Assembly (NCBI RefSeq): GCF_036046055.1
Contig: NZ_CP107939.1
Location: 4,340,001-4,404,000, forward strand
Direction: 5' to 3'
Source: Nocardia sp. NBC_00403
GTDB taxonomy: Bacteria; Actinomycetota; Actinomycetes; Mycobacteriales; Mycobacteriaceae
DNA length: 64,000 bases
A program made the translations under genes and the position numbers. Under the pieces are notes generated by a model. It saw only the letters and a list, made by a program, of their open reading frames with translations, was not told the origin of the DNA and made no database searches. How positions within the stretch are numbered: position 1 is the first letter of the stretch; every line of letters begins with the position of its first letter. Shown piece after piece: positions 11,888-20,184 of this stretch.

Positions 11888-12502
11888 TCAGTGGACGACG
11901 TGATCGGCCCACGCCGGAGGCAGCGACCGGCTCGACACGTCAGCGATTTCGCGTAACCGCTCCGGTGGAATTCCTAAGCGGCTCAGTTGGATCAGGCCCT
12001 GTGTCACCACCACGATATTGGCGCTGTGCGCCGAGAGCACGGCCTCGTCGATGGTGCCCCCGCCGAGGCGGGCAGCGTCGTGCAGCCGCTCGGCGACGCC
12101 CTGCTCCATGGCTGTGGTGGCCCGGGTGCTGATGGCGGCGACCTCCGGGATTCGGGTGGCGAGCTGCGCGATGCTGTTGATCATCAGGCAGCCGCGCCGA
12201 TCCGGGTGTGCGGCGCAGTCGTCGATGATCGCTTGAAAAAGCGTCTGCACCGCGGCGCGTGCCGAGCCGGGCGCGGACCCGATGACCTCGCGAACGAATC
12301 GGGCGCGACGCTCGCAGTAGCGTTCGAACGCCGCGAGGAACAAGCCTCGTTTGTTGCCGTAGGCGGCGTAGATGCTGCCGTTCCCGACGCCGGTCGCGCG
12401 CGAGACGTCCTCCACCGAGGTTTCGTCGAATCCTTGCGACCAGAACAACTCCGTGGCGGCGTCGAGCAGGTTCGATTCATCGAACTGCCGCGGCCTGCCC
12501 AT
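11888..12502 (-). CDS. TetR family transcriptional regulator
   Basis: 204 aa from ATG at 12500-12502. The N-terminal domain reads LLDAATELFWSQGFDETS then VSRATGVGNGSIYAAYGNKRGLF, a standard TetR helix-turn-helix. A Cys in RRGCLMINS matches the TetR_C group of YcdC/NemR-type regulators, which often sense electrophiles. It is divergent from the GlxA-type gene with a TGGAGG/CCTCCA palindrome between them. The frame runs far upstream opposite the neighbouring gene, but the ATG fits the domain boundary. Confidence 0.88.
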   Translation of the reverse strand: MGRPRQFDESNLLDAATELFWSQGFDETSVEDVSRATGVGNGSIYAAYGNKRGLFLAAFERYCERRARFVREVIGSAPGSARAAVQTLFQAIIDDCAAHPDRRGCLMINSIAQLATRIPEVAAISTRATTAMEQGVAERLHDAARLGGGTIDEAVLSAHSANIVVVTQGLIQLSRLGIPPERLREIADVSSRSLPPAWADHVVH

Positions 12503-12550
12503 GCGCTCACCGTACCAATCGGGGTGCGAGGCGGCCCACATCACTTGTTC

Positions 12551-12566
12551 TGGAGGCGTCCCTCCA
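12551..12566. promoter_or_regulatory. palindromic operator in a promoter spacer
   Basis: Perfect inverted repeat TGGAGG-cgtc-CCTCCA lies between a possible -35 (TTGTTC, 12545-12550) and an AT-rich -10 (TAATAA, 12567-12572) for the rightward gene. It sits in the 78-bp gap between divergent regulators. It is a likely site for the TetR protein encoded at 11888-12502. Confidence 0.55.
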
Positions 12567-12580
12567 TAATAATGGTTGAC

Positions 12581-13597
12581 ATGGCCCCTAATTTTGCAGA
12601 GCCGCCCCGTCGGCGCATCGGCATTCTGGTCTTCGATGGTGTCAAGATGCTCGACTTCGTCGGCCCGGCCGAGGTTTTCGTGGAGGCCAACCAGACGGTG
12701 CCCGGTTACGAGCTTGTCCTGATCTCGGCCGATGGCGAAAACGTGCAGACCTCGATCGGCGCGCGGATCGAGGTGAGCGGCGCGGCCGCCGACGCCGGTC
12801 GTTTCGACACCATCGTGATTCCCGGCAGCGAGCTGCCGCCGACGAAGTTCGTGACGCCCGAGGTGATTGCGGCGGCGCGGCACCTGTCCTGCAACACGCG
12901 GCGGCTGGCCTCGATCTGCAGTGGCGCTTTTGTCCTGGCCGACCTCGGCCTCTTCGATGGCAGACGCGCGACGACCCACTGGAAATTCGCCGCGGAACTC
13001 GCGCGGCGGTATCCCTCGGTGGTGGTGGAACCGGATGCGATCTTCGCGCGCGACGGCAACCTGTACAGCTCGGCCGGTGTCGCGGCGGGCGTCGACCTCG
13101 CGCTGGCACTCGTCGAAGAGGACTACGGCGCCGACATCGCCCGCCGGGTTGCCCAGTTGCTGGTGGTGTACATGCAGCGAGCCGGTGGGCAATCGCAATT
13201 CTCCGCCTCGCTGAGTGGGCCGGTGCCGCGCAGCCCCGTTGTCCGCAAGGCCGTCGATCTGATCTGCGCAGACCCCGCCTTCCCGCATACCGTCCAGACT
13301 TTGGCCGACCATGCCCGGGTCAGCGTCCGGCACCTGACGCGGCTGTTCCGGGCTGAACTCGAACGATCGCCCGCCGAGTACGTCGCTTTCATCCGATTCG
13401 GTGTCGCGAGGGATATGTTGCACGCCGGGCACACCGTCACTGAGGCCGCGATGGCCGCAGGCTACGGCAGTAGTGAAGCGTTGCGTCGCGCGTTCGTGGC
13501 CAGGCTCGGCATCTCGCCGCGCAAGTACCAGCAGCGTTTCCGTTCCACCGGCTCGGGCGCCGCTCTCGAATCGCTGGTTGCGGCCGCCGTGTCCTGA
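12581..13597 (+). CDS. GlxA-type regulator (DJ-1/PfpI domain plus AraC HTH)
   Basis: 338 aa from ATG at 12581 (another ATG at 12572 adds three residues). Residues about 12-185 form a DJ-1/PfpI domain with the nucleophile elbow ASICSGAF and GLFDGRRATTHW. The C-terminal 110 residues hold an AraC HTH pair: TLADHARVSVRHLTRLFRAEL and VTEAAMAAGYGSSEALRRAF. The DJ-1 domain probably acts as a sensor, not a hydrolase. It precedes three alpha/beta hydrolase genes on the same strand and is the natural candidate to regulate them. No ribosome site is evident, so its mRNA may be leaderless. Confidence 0.88.
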   Translation: MAPNFAEPPRRRIGILVFDGVKMLDFVGPAEVFVEANQTVPGYELVLISADGENVQTSIGARIEVSGAAADAGRFDTIVIPGSELPPTKFVTPEVIAAARHLSCNTRRLASICSGAFVLADLGLFDGRRATTHWKFAAELARRYPSVVVEPDAIFARDGNLYSSAGVAAGVDLALALVEEDYGADIARRVAQLLVVYMQRAGGQSQFSASLSGPVPRSPVVRKAVDLICADPAFPHTVQTLADHARVSVRHLTRLFRAELERSPAEYVAFIRFGVARDMLHAGHTVTEAAMAAGYGSSEALRRAFVARLGISPRKYQQRFRSTGSGAALESLVAAAVS

Positions 13598-13706
13598 TCG
13601 GGGGTTTTTGCGGCCCGTAGAGAGGGGCGCGGCCGGGAACGCTCAGCGGAAGCTAGTGCGGTACGACGCCATCCACATCGATCCGAGCGATCGAGAAAGG
13701 AACGCC

Positions 13707-14423
13707 ATGTCCTTCGCGGCAACCATTGTTCTCGTGCACGGTGCTTTCGCCGATGCCTCCAGCTGGCATCCGGTCACCGCACGGCTGCTGGCCAAGGGGT
13801 ACCGGGTCGTTGCTCCGCCGGTGTTCAACCGCAGCCTGTCGGCGGACGCTGCCTACATCAGGTCTTTCGTCGAGCAGATCGATGGTCCGGTGCTCCTGGC
13901 AGGGCACTCCTACGGCGGCGCGGTTATCACTGTCGCCGGGATGGCCGACAACGTCGTCGGTCTCGTCTTCGTCTCGGGCTATGCGCTGGAAGAGGGCGAA
14001 AGTTTGGGGCAGCTGCAAGGCGGGTTCCCGGACTCGGAGCTGGCCGCCAACCTCGTCTACACGTCCTATCCGACCGCCAACGGCGAGCCGGGAACCGACG
14101 TATCGGTCGACATCGAAGCCTTCCGCGACGTATTCGCTGCGGGCCTCGACACCGCGCGGGCGAAGGTGCTCGCAGTCTCCCAGCGGCCGTTGTCGGCAAT
14201 CGCCTTCAATGAACCCGCGTCGGTGGCAGCATGGAAGACCAAGCCCAGCTGGGGAATCGTGTCGAGCGCTGACCGCACCATCAACCCAGACGTCGAACGG
14301 TTCGGATACCAGCGGGCCGGGCTGCGATCGGTCGTCGAGATCGACGCACCGCACCTCGTCATGCAAACCCACCCCGACGAGGTTGTCACCGTCCTCACCG
14401 ACGCGCTCGCCGAACTCGCGTGA
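13707..14423 (+). CDS. alpha/beta hydrolase
   Basis: 238 aa from ATG at 13707 with AAAGGAACG upstream. The order of motifs is typical: TIVLVHGAFADASSWHPV (oxyanion loop), LLAGHSYGGAVI (nucleophile Ser) and DAPHLVMQTHPDEV (catalytic His). The family includes esterases and methyl-ketone or chloro-peroxidase-like enzymes, so the substrate is open. It is closely similar to the third gene of this cluster (15488-16219), indicating an old duplication. A 55-bp gap precedes the next hydrolase. Confidence 0.88.
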   Translation: MSFAATIVLVHGAFADASSWHPVTARLLAKGYRVVAPPVFNRSLSADAAYIRSFVEQIDGPVLLAGHSYGGAVITVAGMADNVVGLVFVSGYALEEGESLGQLQGGFPDSELAANLVYTSYPTANGEPGTDVSVDIEAFRDVFAAGLDTARAKVLAVSQRPLSAIAFNEPASVAAWKTKPSWGIVSSADRTINPDVERFGYQRAGLRSVVEIDAPHLVMQTHPDEVVTVLTDALAELA

Positions 14424-14478
14424 TCTTTCGAAACCGGCAGTACCACCACACATTCAATTCCTACCGGAAGGAACGACG

Positions 14479-15444
14479 ATGACCGCAAACCCCTTGGGAA
14501 TCGCGCTCGAGCAGGCAGCGCAAGAGTTCGTCGACGCGACCTCCCAGCCTCCGTTCCTCTACCAGTTGCCCCCGGAAGAAGGCCGCAAGGCTGTGGATTC
14601 GGTGCAGGACTCGGCGATCGACAAGCCGGAGATCGACGAGGAGTGGATCACCATCGAGGGCGGCCCGACGGGCTCGGTGCGGGCCAGGATCGTCAAACCG
14701 CAGGGCGTCACCGAGACCCTGCCCGTGCTCATCTACACCCATGGCGCCGGTTGGGTGTTCGGTGACGCGCACACCCACGACCGCTTGGTTCGGGATCTCG
14801 CCGTCGGCGTACACGCGGCGGTGGTTTTCCCCGAATACGACCGCTCGCCGGAGGTGCGATACCCGGTGGCCAACGAGCAGTCCTACCGGGTCGCCCAGTG
14901 GGTCACCACCCACGGTGCCGAGAAGGCGCTCGACCCGTCCCGGATCGCGATCGCGGGTGATTCGGTCGGCGGCAATATGGCCATCGCGCTGACGCTGATG
15001 GCCAAGGAGCGTGGCGACGTCTCCTTCGCGCAGCAGGTGCTGTTCTATCCGGTCACCGATGCCAACTTCGACACCGGTTCCTACCAGCGGTTCGCCGAAG
15101 GGTACTTCCTCACCCGTGAGGGCATGCGGTGGTTCTGGGATCAATACACCACCAGCGAGGCAGACCGGGCGCAGATCACCGCGTCGCCATTGCGCGCGAC
15201 TACCGAGCAACTGTCGGGCCTGCCACCCGCACTGGTCATCACCGCCGAAGCGGACGTGCTGCGTGACGAGGGCGAGGCATTCGCGGGCAAGCTGCGCGCC
15301 GCGGGTGTCCCGGTGATCCAGGCCCGCTACGGGGGCATCATCCACGACTTCGTGATGGTCAACTCGATGCACGATACGTCTGCCGCCAAAGCTGCTGTCG
15401 CCCAAGCTGTTGCGGTGCTGCGGGCCGCCTTGCATCCAGCGTGA
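14479..15444 (+). CDS. alpha/beta hydrolase, hormone-sensitive-lipase-like esterase
   Basis: 321 aa from ATG at 14479 with GAAGGAACGACG upstream. It belongs to the HSL/acetyl-esterase group: oxyanion motif YTHGAGWVFG (HGAGW in place of HGGG), nucleophile GDSVGGNMA, acid residue in TAEADVLRDEG and catalytic His in GGIIHDFVMVNSM. A cap region precedes the oxyanion motif. It probably hydrolyses short-chain esters. It sits between two paralogous hydrolases in the same direction, suggesting a small ester-degrading operon. Confidence 0.88.
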   Translation: MTANPLGIALEQAAQEFVDATSQPPFLYQLPPEEGRKAVDSVQDSAIDKPEIDEEWITIEGGPTGSVRARIVKPQGVTETLPVLIYTHGAGWVFGDAHTHDRLVRDLAVGVHAAVVFPEYDRSPEVRYPVANEQSYRVAQWVTTHGAEKALDPSRIAIAGDSVGGNMAIALTLMAKERGDVSFAQQVLFYPVTDANFDTGSYQRFAEGYFLTREGMRWFWDQYTTSEADRAQITASPLRATTEQLSGLPPALVITAEADVLRDEGEAFAGKLRAAGVPVIQARYGGIIHDFVMVNSMHDTSAAKAAVAQAVAVLRAALHPA

Positions 15445-15487
15445 CCCGCGCGATGACCCACAACGATCGACTCGAAGGAAAACATTC

Positions 15488-16219
15488 GTGAGTACCGAAC
15501 CCGCGGCCGCGTCCGCGACACCGACCATCGTGCTGGTGCACGGCGCGTTCGCCGACTCCTCCAGCTGGAACGGCGTCGTCGGAAAGCTGCGCGCACAGGG
15601 ATATTCCGTCATTGCCGCGGCCAACCCGCTGCGCGGCCTCGACAGCGACGCCGCCTATATCGGCTCGGTCCTCGACGGCATCGAAGGGCCGTGTGTCCTG
15701 GTCGGCCATTCCTACGGCGGCAGCGTCATCACCGTTGCCGCCGCCGGGAAAGCGAGTGTGACAGCGCTCGTCTATATCGCCGCCTTCATCCCCGCGGAGG
15801 GCGAGAGCGCGCTGCAATTGACCGACAAATTCCCCGGCTCCACGCTCGCGCCGACCACCCGTCCGGCGCAGTACCCGCTGTCTGATGGGAGCCAGGGCAC
15901 CGAACTCTATATCCGGCAGGAGGAATTCCCCGCACAGTTCGCCGCCGATGTCCCCGTCGCCACCGCCGAGTTGCTGGCCGCGACCCAGCGGCCCGTTGCT
16001 CTGGCCGCGCTACAGGAACCGGCGACCGCGGCAGCGTGGCGAACCATTTCCACGTTCGCCCTGCTCACCACCGAGGACAAGAACATCCCTGTGCAGGCGC
16101 AACGGTTTATGGCCGAGCGGGCTACCGCCCACACCGTCGAGGTCTCTGCCTCACATGCGGTCAGTGTCTCCCACCCGGGTGAGGTGAGTGATCTGATCGC
16201 GTTGGCGGCGAACAAGTAG
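15488..16219 (+). CDS. alpha/beta hydrolase
   Basis: 243 aa from GTG at 15488 with CGAAGGAAA upstream. Motifs: PTIVLVHGAFADSSSWNGV, VLVGHSYGGSVITV (nucleophile Ser) and SASHAVSVSHPGEV (His). It is a paralogue of the 13707-14423 product, sharing the same spacing and DAAYI block. It is the last gene of the three-hydrolase run and is followed by a strong hairpin. Substrate unknown. Confidence 0.88.
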   Translation: MSTEPAAASATPTIVLVHGAFADSSSWNGVVGKLRAQGYSVIAAANPLRGLDSDAAYIGSVLDGIEGPCVLVGHSYGGSVITVAAAGKASVTALVYIAAFIPAEGESALQLTDKFPGSTLAPTTRPAQYPLSDGSQGTELYIRQEEFPAQFAADVPVATAELLAATQRPVALAALQEPATAAAWRTISTFALLTTEDKNIPVQAQRFMAERATAHTVEVSASHAVSVSHPGEVSDLIALAANK

Positions 16220-16238
16220 ACATACCTCCGTGGGTGCA

Positions 16239-16268
16239 AACCCCTTCCGGCTCAGGGCGGAAGGGGTT
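16239..16268 (+). terminator. terminator of the hydrolase cluster
   Basis: Perfect 11-bp stem AACCCCTTCCG (16239-16249) with CGGAAGGGGTT (16258-16268), 8-base loop, followed by TCTT. It lies 20 bp after the last hydrolase stop. Confidence 0.8.
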
Positions 16269-16365
16269 CTTGCGAGGCGCGTTCGCTGAATTGTCAAGAT
16301 GGGGAATGGATCTCACCGGCGAGCTCTCGCGGTTGCCCGTGCTGGGAGGTCGCCGACGGGGTGTG

Positions 16366-16371
16366 TAAGGT
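16366..16371 (+). promoter_or_regulatory. -10 element of the leader ORF
   Basis: TAAGGT, a good actinobacterial -10, ends seven bases before the GTG of the polycysteine leader ORF. Transcription would begin at or next to that GTG, making the leader mRNA leaderless. No clear -35 was found. Confidence 0.6.
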
Positions 16372-16378
16372 GTCCGAC

Positions 16379-16453
16379 GTGCCAAGGCTGCTTCTCACGC
16401 GAAATCGGGTTGTCGACCTGCTTCGCGTCGTGGCCTGTGCGTGTTGCCGGTGA
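16379..16453 (+). CDS. polycysteine leader peptide upstream of cysteine dioxygenase
   Basis: A 24-codon ORF starts at GTG 16379 and stops at TGA 16451-16453. It begins MPRLLLTRNRVVDL and ends VACACCR, so three of the last five residues are Cys. The LLLTR...VDLLRV core matches the short actinobacterial leader peptides found before sulfur-metabolism genes. Polycysteine leaderless ORFs are known in mycobacteria to attenuate downstream operons in response to cysteine. Here the ORF lies 42 bases before the cysteine dioxygenase start, so it should couple expression of cysteine catabolism to Cys-tRNA supply. It is too short for routine gene callers. Confidence 0.8.
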   Translation: MPRLLLTRNRVVDLLRVVACACCR

Positions 16454-16495
16454 CGCTGCATATCTTCCACCGCACCACGATGCCAGGAGCGCACT

Positions 16496-17020
16496 GTGAC
16501 GACGTCCCTTCCGGTGAACCTCAAGCACACCAAGGACATCCATCCCGATATTGATTTTCCACTACTCAGCGATCTCGTCCGTGCCGAACGACCACTGTGG
16601 ACGCCGGACGAACTGCACGAGCTGACCAGCGCGGTGACACGCGAGCTGGCCGAACCGCTGCTCGGCATCGTGCGATTCGACTCTCGTCAGCGCTGGTGGA
16701 CGCGGCTCGCGCTGACCATGGGCGTCGAACTGTGGCTGTTGTCCTGGACCACCGGACAGGGCACCGAACCACACGACCACGGCGGCGCATCCGGTTCCTT
16801 CACAGTATTGCGCGGCGAACTGCACGAGGAATTCGCGTTCCCGAACGACCGGGTGCGGACCGCCGAGCGGCGGGCGGGCGCCACTGTCGCGTTCGGGCCC
16901 AACAGGGCGCACCTGCTCCGCAACGTAGCGGGGGAGCAGACCGCGACGGTGCACGCGTATTCCCCACCCCTGCGGCCGATGCGTGAGTACCGCGCCCTGA
17001 CGGATTTCGCGGGCGTATGA
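16496..17020 (+). CDS. cysteine dioxygenase (cupin)
   Basis: Cysteine dioxygenase oxidises L-cysteine to cysteine sulfinate with a non-heme Fe(II) held by three His. The 174-aa product has the actinobacterial type-I pattern: EPHDHGGASGSFTVLRGEL gives two His ligands, and ATVHAYSPPLRPMREY gives the third with the conserved SPP stretch and Tyr. RFDSRQRWWTRL near residue 60 is typical of the family. The start is GTG at 16496. It overlaps the rhodanese gene by four bases and follows a polycysteine leader ORF, fitting a cysteine-degrading operon. Confidence 0.92.
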   Translation: MTTSLPVNLKHTKDIHPDIDFPLLSDLVRAERPLWTPDELHELTSAVTRELAEPLLGIVRFDSRQRWWTRLALTMGVELWLLSWTTGQGTEPHDHGGASGSFTVLRGELHEEFAFPNDRVRTAERRAGATVAFGPNRAHLLRNVAGEQTATVHAYSPPLRPMREYRALTDFAGV

Positions 17021-17409
17021 GCGCCGAGGAAATGCTCGCGCGAGCCCGTGAGCACCTGGTCCGTGTCGATCCGGAACAGGCCGAGGCGTTGCGAACGGCC
17101 GGAGCCTTCGTAGTGGACATCAGGCCGTTCGCGAATCGCTCCGCCGAGGGCGAGATCCCCGGCTCGGTGGTGGTCGAGCGGATCGTGCTCGAATGGCGTC
17201 TGGACCCACTCGGCGAGCACCGCTTGCCCGGCCTCACCGAGGATTCCGCCGTGGTGATCCTGTGCAACGAGGGTTACGCCTCGAGTCTGGCCGCCCGCGA
17301 CGCACGCGAGTTGGGGTTGCGAAACGCTACGGACCTCATCGGTGGGTTCCGTGCGTGGAAAGCGGCCGGTTTGCCGGTGATTGCCGGAGGAACACCGGCT
17401 GTGCCATAG
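17017..17409 (+). CDS. rhodanese-like sulfurtransferase
   Basis: 130 aa, starting at the ATG of an ATGA overlap with the cysteine dioxygenase gene. It is a single rhodanese domain: VVDIRPFANRS (CH2A-like), PGSVVVER and the active-site loop VILCNEGYASSLAA, whose Cys carries the persulfide. GGFRAWKAAGLPV is the usual C-terminal block. The coupling suggests handling of sulfane sulfur or products of cysteine breakdown; the acceptor is unknown. Confidence 0.92.
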   Translation: MSAEEMLARAREHLVRVDPEQAEALRTAGAFVVDIRPFANRSAEGEIPGSVVVERIVLEWRLDPLGEHRLPGLTEDSAVVILCNEGYASSLAARDARELGLRNATDLIGGFRAWKAAGLPVIAGGTPAVP

Positions 17410-17492
17410 CGTCCAGAGCCAGGACTCGGTTGATGAGCCGCGTGTGATGGGTAGGCGGGTACGGTGCGATCGCTCGCGTTCGGTACCTCTCT

Positions 17493-18932
17493 TCATTGAT
17501 CGGCAGGAGGCAGGGTGACCGCGAAGCGGGCGCCGCCTTCGGCGCTCGCACCCACCTGGATCTCGCCGCCGTGACGCTGGACGACGTCGCGGACGATGGC
17601 GAGACCGAGTCCCGCGCCGCCGTCGTCGCGGCTGCGAGCCTCGTCGAGCCGGACGAACCGTTGGAAGATCCGGTCCCGATCGGACTCCGGCACACCGCTG
17701 CCATCGTCGCTGACCGCCAAAACCACCGTCCCGTCGGTGCGTGTCAGCGAGACGCGCACTGCGGTGGTGGCGTGGCGCTGCGCGTTGTCGACCAGGTTGG
17801 CCAGCACGCGGCTGAGCTGAATCCGGCTGCCCCGCACGGCGACACAGTCGTCGGGTATGTGCACCTGGACCGGGTGGCGGTCGCCGTTGCGGTGGGCCAA
17901 TTCATCGCGAGCCAGCGTGGCGAGGTCCACTTGGTCCCTGCGGGGTTGTTCGCCGGCGTCGAGGCGGGCCAGCAGCAGGAGATCGGCGGCGAGATGTTCC
18001 AGTCGCACGGAATCGGCGATCAGTCCATCCAATTCGAGTAGTTGCGGATGGGCCTGGGCGACCTCGAGTTGGGTGCGCAGGCTCGCGATGGGGCTGCGCA
18101 ATTCGTGTGCGGCGTCGGCGATGAAGCGGCGCTGGCGTTGCGCGGATTCCTCCAAAGCGGTCAGTGTGGTGTTGGTTGTGGTTGCGAGCCGGGCGATTTC
18201 GTCGTGCGAGGCGGGCACCGGCACCCGGCGGGAGAGGTCGCCGCCCATGATTTCGGCGAGTTCGCTCCTGATCGCCTCCACCGGGCGCAGAGCACGTCTG
18301 GTGACCAGCCAGGTGACGCCCGCGACGAGGACGAGCAACGGAACCAGACCGATCGACATGGCACGGCTGACGCCGGCGACGGCGTTGTCGGCGATGGCGA
18401 GGGAAGCGCCGGCATAGATGGTGATGTGCTGTCCGCGCGGGATGTCGGCGTCGAGCGCGGCGACCCGGAAGTCGTGGCTTCCGGTGTCCTCGTGGGCCAC
18501 CGGCAGTCGCATATCGCGGAATGCGATGGTGTCCGAGCCAGCTGCGGATACCGGCTCCGGCTCTTCGTCGTCCTCGTCGTCTTCGTCGTCTTCGGACTCC
18601 GATTCGGTGGTAGGGGAGAATTCGGCCATGGGCCCGTGGCCGAGTAGATCGTCATCGGCCGCCAAGACCCGCCCGTCGGCCGAAACCACCTGCACCGGTT
18701 GACTGTCCGCGTCGGGCAGCTCCAGATTCGCGAAGTCGGTCCCGGCGGCGAGCTGGGCGGCGACGTGTCGTGCGGTCGACTCCGCCTGCAGACCTGCGCT
18801 GTCGACCAGGTTGTGCCGCAGCACTGCAAGCACGGCCAGCCCGGCGGCCACCAGAGCGATCGCGACGACGGCGGTGGCCATCGCGGTGGTGCGGGCGCGG
18901 ACCGAACTCCACCACCGTGATCGGTCAGCCAC
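17493..18932 (-). CDS. sensor histidine kinase
   Basis: 479 aa from GTG at 18930-18932, which overlaps the response-regulator stop by eight bases. Layout: one membrane helix near residues 15-40, an extracytoplasmic domain of about 150 residues, a second helix (MSIGLVPLLVLVAGVTWLV), HAMP, the phospho-acceptor block RRFIADAAHELRSPIASL, and an ATPase domain with NLVDNAQRHA, DDGSGVPE and GGAGLGLAIV. The sensor loop contains an extreme acidic run (ESESEDDEDDEDDEEPEP), which could bind cations or cationic peptides (inference). It acts with the adjacent regulator. Confidence 0.93.
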   Translation of the reverse strand: MADRSRWWSSVRARTTAMATAVVAIALVAAGLAVLAVLRHNLVDSAGLQAESTARHVAAQLAAGTDFANLELPDADSQPVQVVSADGRVLAADDDLLGHGPMAEFSPTTESESEDDEDDEDDEEPEPVSAAGSDTIAFRDMRLPVAHEDTGSHDFRVAALDADIPRGQHITIYAGASLAIADNAVAGVSRAMSIGLVPLLVLVAGVTWLVTRRALRPVEAIRSELAEIMGGDLSRRVPVPASHDEIARLATTTNTTLTALEESAQRQRRFIADAAHELRSPIASLRTQLEVAQAHPQLLELDGLIADSVRLEHLAADLLLLARLDAGEQPRRDQVDLATLARDELAHRNGDRHPVQVHIPDDCVAVRGSRIQLSRVLANLVDNAQRHATTAVRVSLTRTDGTVVLAVSDDGSGVPESDRDRIFQRFVRLDEARSRDDGGAGLGLAIVRDVVQRHGGEIQVGASAEGGARFAVTLPPADQ

Positions 18933-19608
18933 GATCGGCCACCAAGCGGTATCCGGCGCCACGCACGGTGGTGATCGATCGACGCCCGAACGGCGCGTCG
19001 ATCTTTCGCCGCAGCGTGCTGATGTACACCTCGACAATGTTGGGGTCGCCGTCGTAGGCGAAATCCCAGACATGCTGGAGGATATCCGATTTCGACACTA
19101 TCGCCCCGGCGTGCACGGCGAGGTACTCCAGGACCGCGAGCTCCTTCGCGGTCAATGTCACCTCCTGCGTCCCTCGTCGGCAGGTGTGGGTATTCGGATC
19201 GACTGTCAGGTCGCCGACGCTCAACACCGGTGCGCCGCCGCGGGTTCTGCGGCGCAGCAGGGCGCGAATACGAGCCAGCAGCACCACATAGGAGAACGGC
19301 TTGCTGAGATAGTCGTCGGCGCCGGTGTCCAGCCCTTCCGCTTCGTCGTATTCGCCATCCTTCGCGGTGAGCATCAGCACCGGTGTCTCGTCGCCTGTGG
19401 CGCGCAGTTCGGCACACACTCGGTAACCGTTCATGCCGGGCAGCATGATGTCCAGGAGGACCAGGTCGTAGTCGCCGGTCCTCGCGCGATGTAGGCCGTC
19501 GATTCCGTTATGGACGACATCCACCGCAAAACCTTCTGCCGCAAGCCCCTTGGCCAAGGTCTCGGCCAGGCGCTGCTCGTCTTCCACGATCAGCAAACGC
19601 ATGCGCAC
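18925..19608 (-). CDS. OmpR-family response regulator
   Basis: 227 aa. The receiver domain has the acidic pocket VEDE, the phosphorylation site LVLLDIMLPGMNG (Asp of LLD), LTAKD and KPFS. The C-terminal winged helix shows VTLTAKELAVLEYLAVHAGAIVSKSDIL, VEVYISTLRRKID and TVRGAGYRL. It is the first gene of the pair, with the kinase translationally coupled downstream. Divergent from a PepSY protein across a triple-repeat operator, which it probably binds to control both directions. Confidence 0.95.
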   Translation of the reverse strand: MRMRLLIVEDEQRLAETLAKGLAAEGFAVDVVHNGIDGLHRARTGDYDLVLLDIMLPGMNGYRVCAELRATGDETPVLMLTAKDGEYDEAEGLDTGADDYLSKPFSYVVLLARIRALLRRRTRGGAPVLSVGDLTVDPNTHTCRRGTQEVTLTAKELAVLEYLAVHAGAIVSKSDILQHVWDFAYDGDPNIVEVYISTLRRKIDAPFGRRSITTVRGAGYRLVADRG

Positions 19609-19636
19609 AGCCTGGCAGACCGTTCCTGAAACGGAT

Positions 19637-19663
19637 TTCAGGTGCCTTCAGGCTGCCTTCAGC
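19637..19663. promoter_or_regulatory. triple direct repeat, OmpR-type operator
   Basis: TTCAGG (19637-19642), TTCAGG (19647-19652) and TTCAGC (19658-19663) recur at 10 and 11 bp spacing, about one helical turn, in the gap between the response regulator and the PepSY gene. A reverse copy, CCTGAA, lies at 19625-19630. Tandem hexamers at one-turn spacing are the normal binding mode of OmpR-family regulators. Confidence 0.75.
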
Positions 19664-19722
19664 CACACCCTGCGATTGTGCTCATCAGCTTCGAGACAAC
19701 CACTCTCACAGGAGGTTTCATC

Positions 19723-20100
19723 ATGGATCCCATTCTTCGCCGCGTTCTCGCAGGCCTGCGCTGGCTGCTCGTCGGCGCGGCGGTGGCGGCTCTCTTCGTC
19801 GGCGGCGCTGTGGCCATGGGTGCGAGCACCGATAGCCGGTGGCACGACAGGCACACTGTCGCTTGGTTCCCGCCGGACCACGACTGGGTGCTCACGGCGG
19901 CCCCGACGATCGACCGGCAGCAGGCCATCGACAAGGCGCTCGGGGTGGTGCCGGGCAGCACGGTGATCTCCGCAGAGCTCGACGCCGAGAAGGGCGCCAC
20001 GGTCTGGGAGGTCGAACTCAGAGCGCCCGACGGCATCGAGTACGAGGTGACGGTCGACTCGAGCACCGGCGCTGTGCTCGGCAGGGCGCAACAGGATTGA
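19723..20100 (+). CDS. membrane-anchored PepSY domain protein
   Basis: 125 aa from ATG at 19723 with a strong AGGAGG. A single N-terminal membrane helix (WLLVGAAVAALFVGGAVAMG) is followed by one PepSY domain: DRQQAIDKALGVVPGSTVISAELD, then WEVELRAPDGIEYEVTVDSSTGAVLG. PepSY domains bind or inhibit proteases and are common targets or partners of two-component systems. Its divergent placement opposite the system, with the shared operator, suggests it is both a target and a possible feedback modulator (inference). Confidence 0.88.
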   Translation: MDPILRRVLAGLRWLLVGAAVAALFVGGAVAMGASTDSRWHDRHTVAWFPPDHDWVLTAAPTIDRQQAIDKALGVVPGSTVISAELDAEKGATVWEVELRAPDGIEYEVTVDSSTGAVLGRAQQD

Positions 20101-20184
20101 CACACCGGGCGTTCGGAGCCGGCGATTCGGCTCCGAACGACAGGTATTCGCACCATCCACACGACTGAGTTAGGTTCCGGGAAT

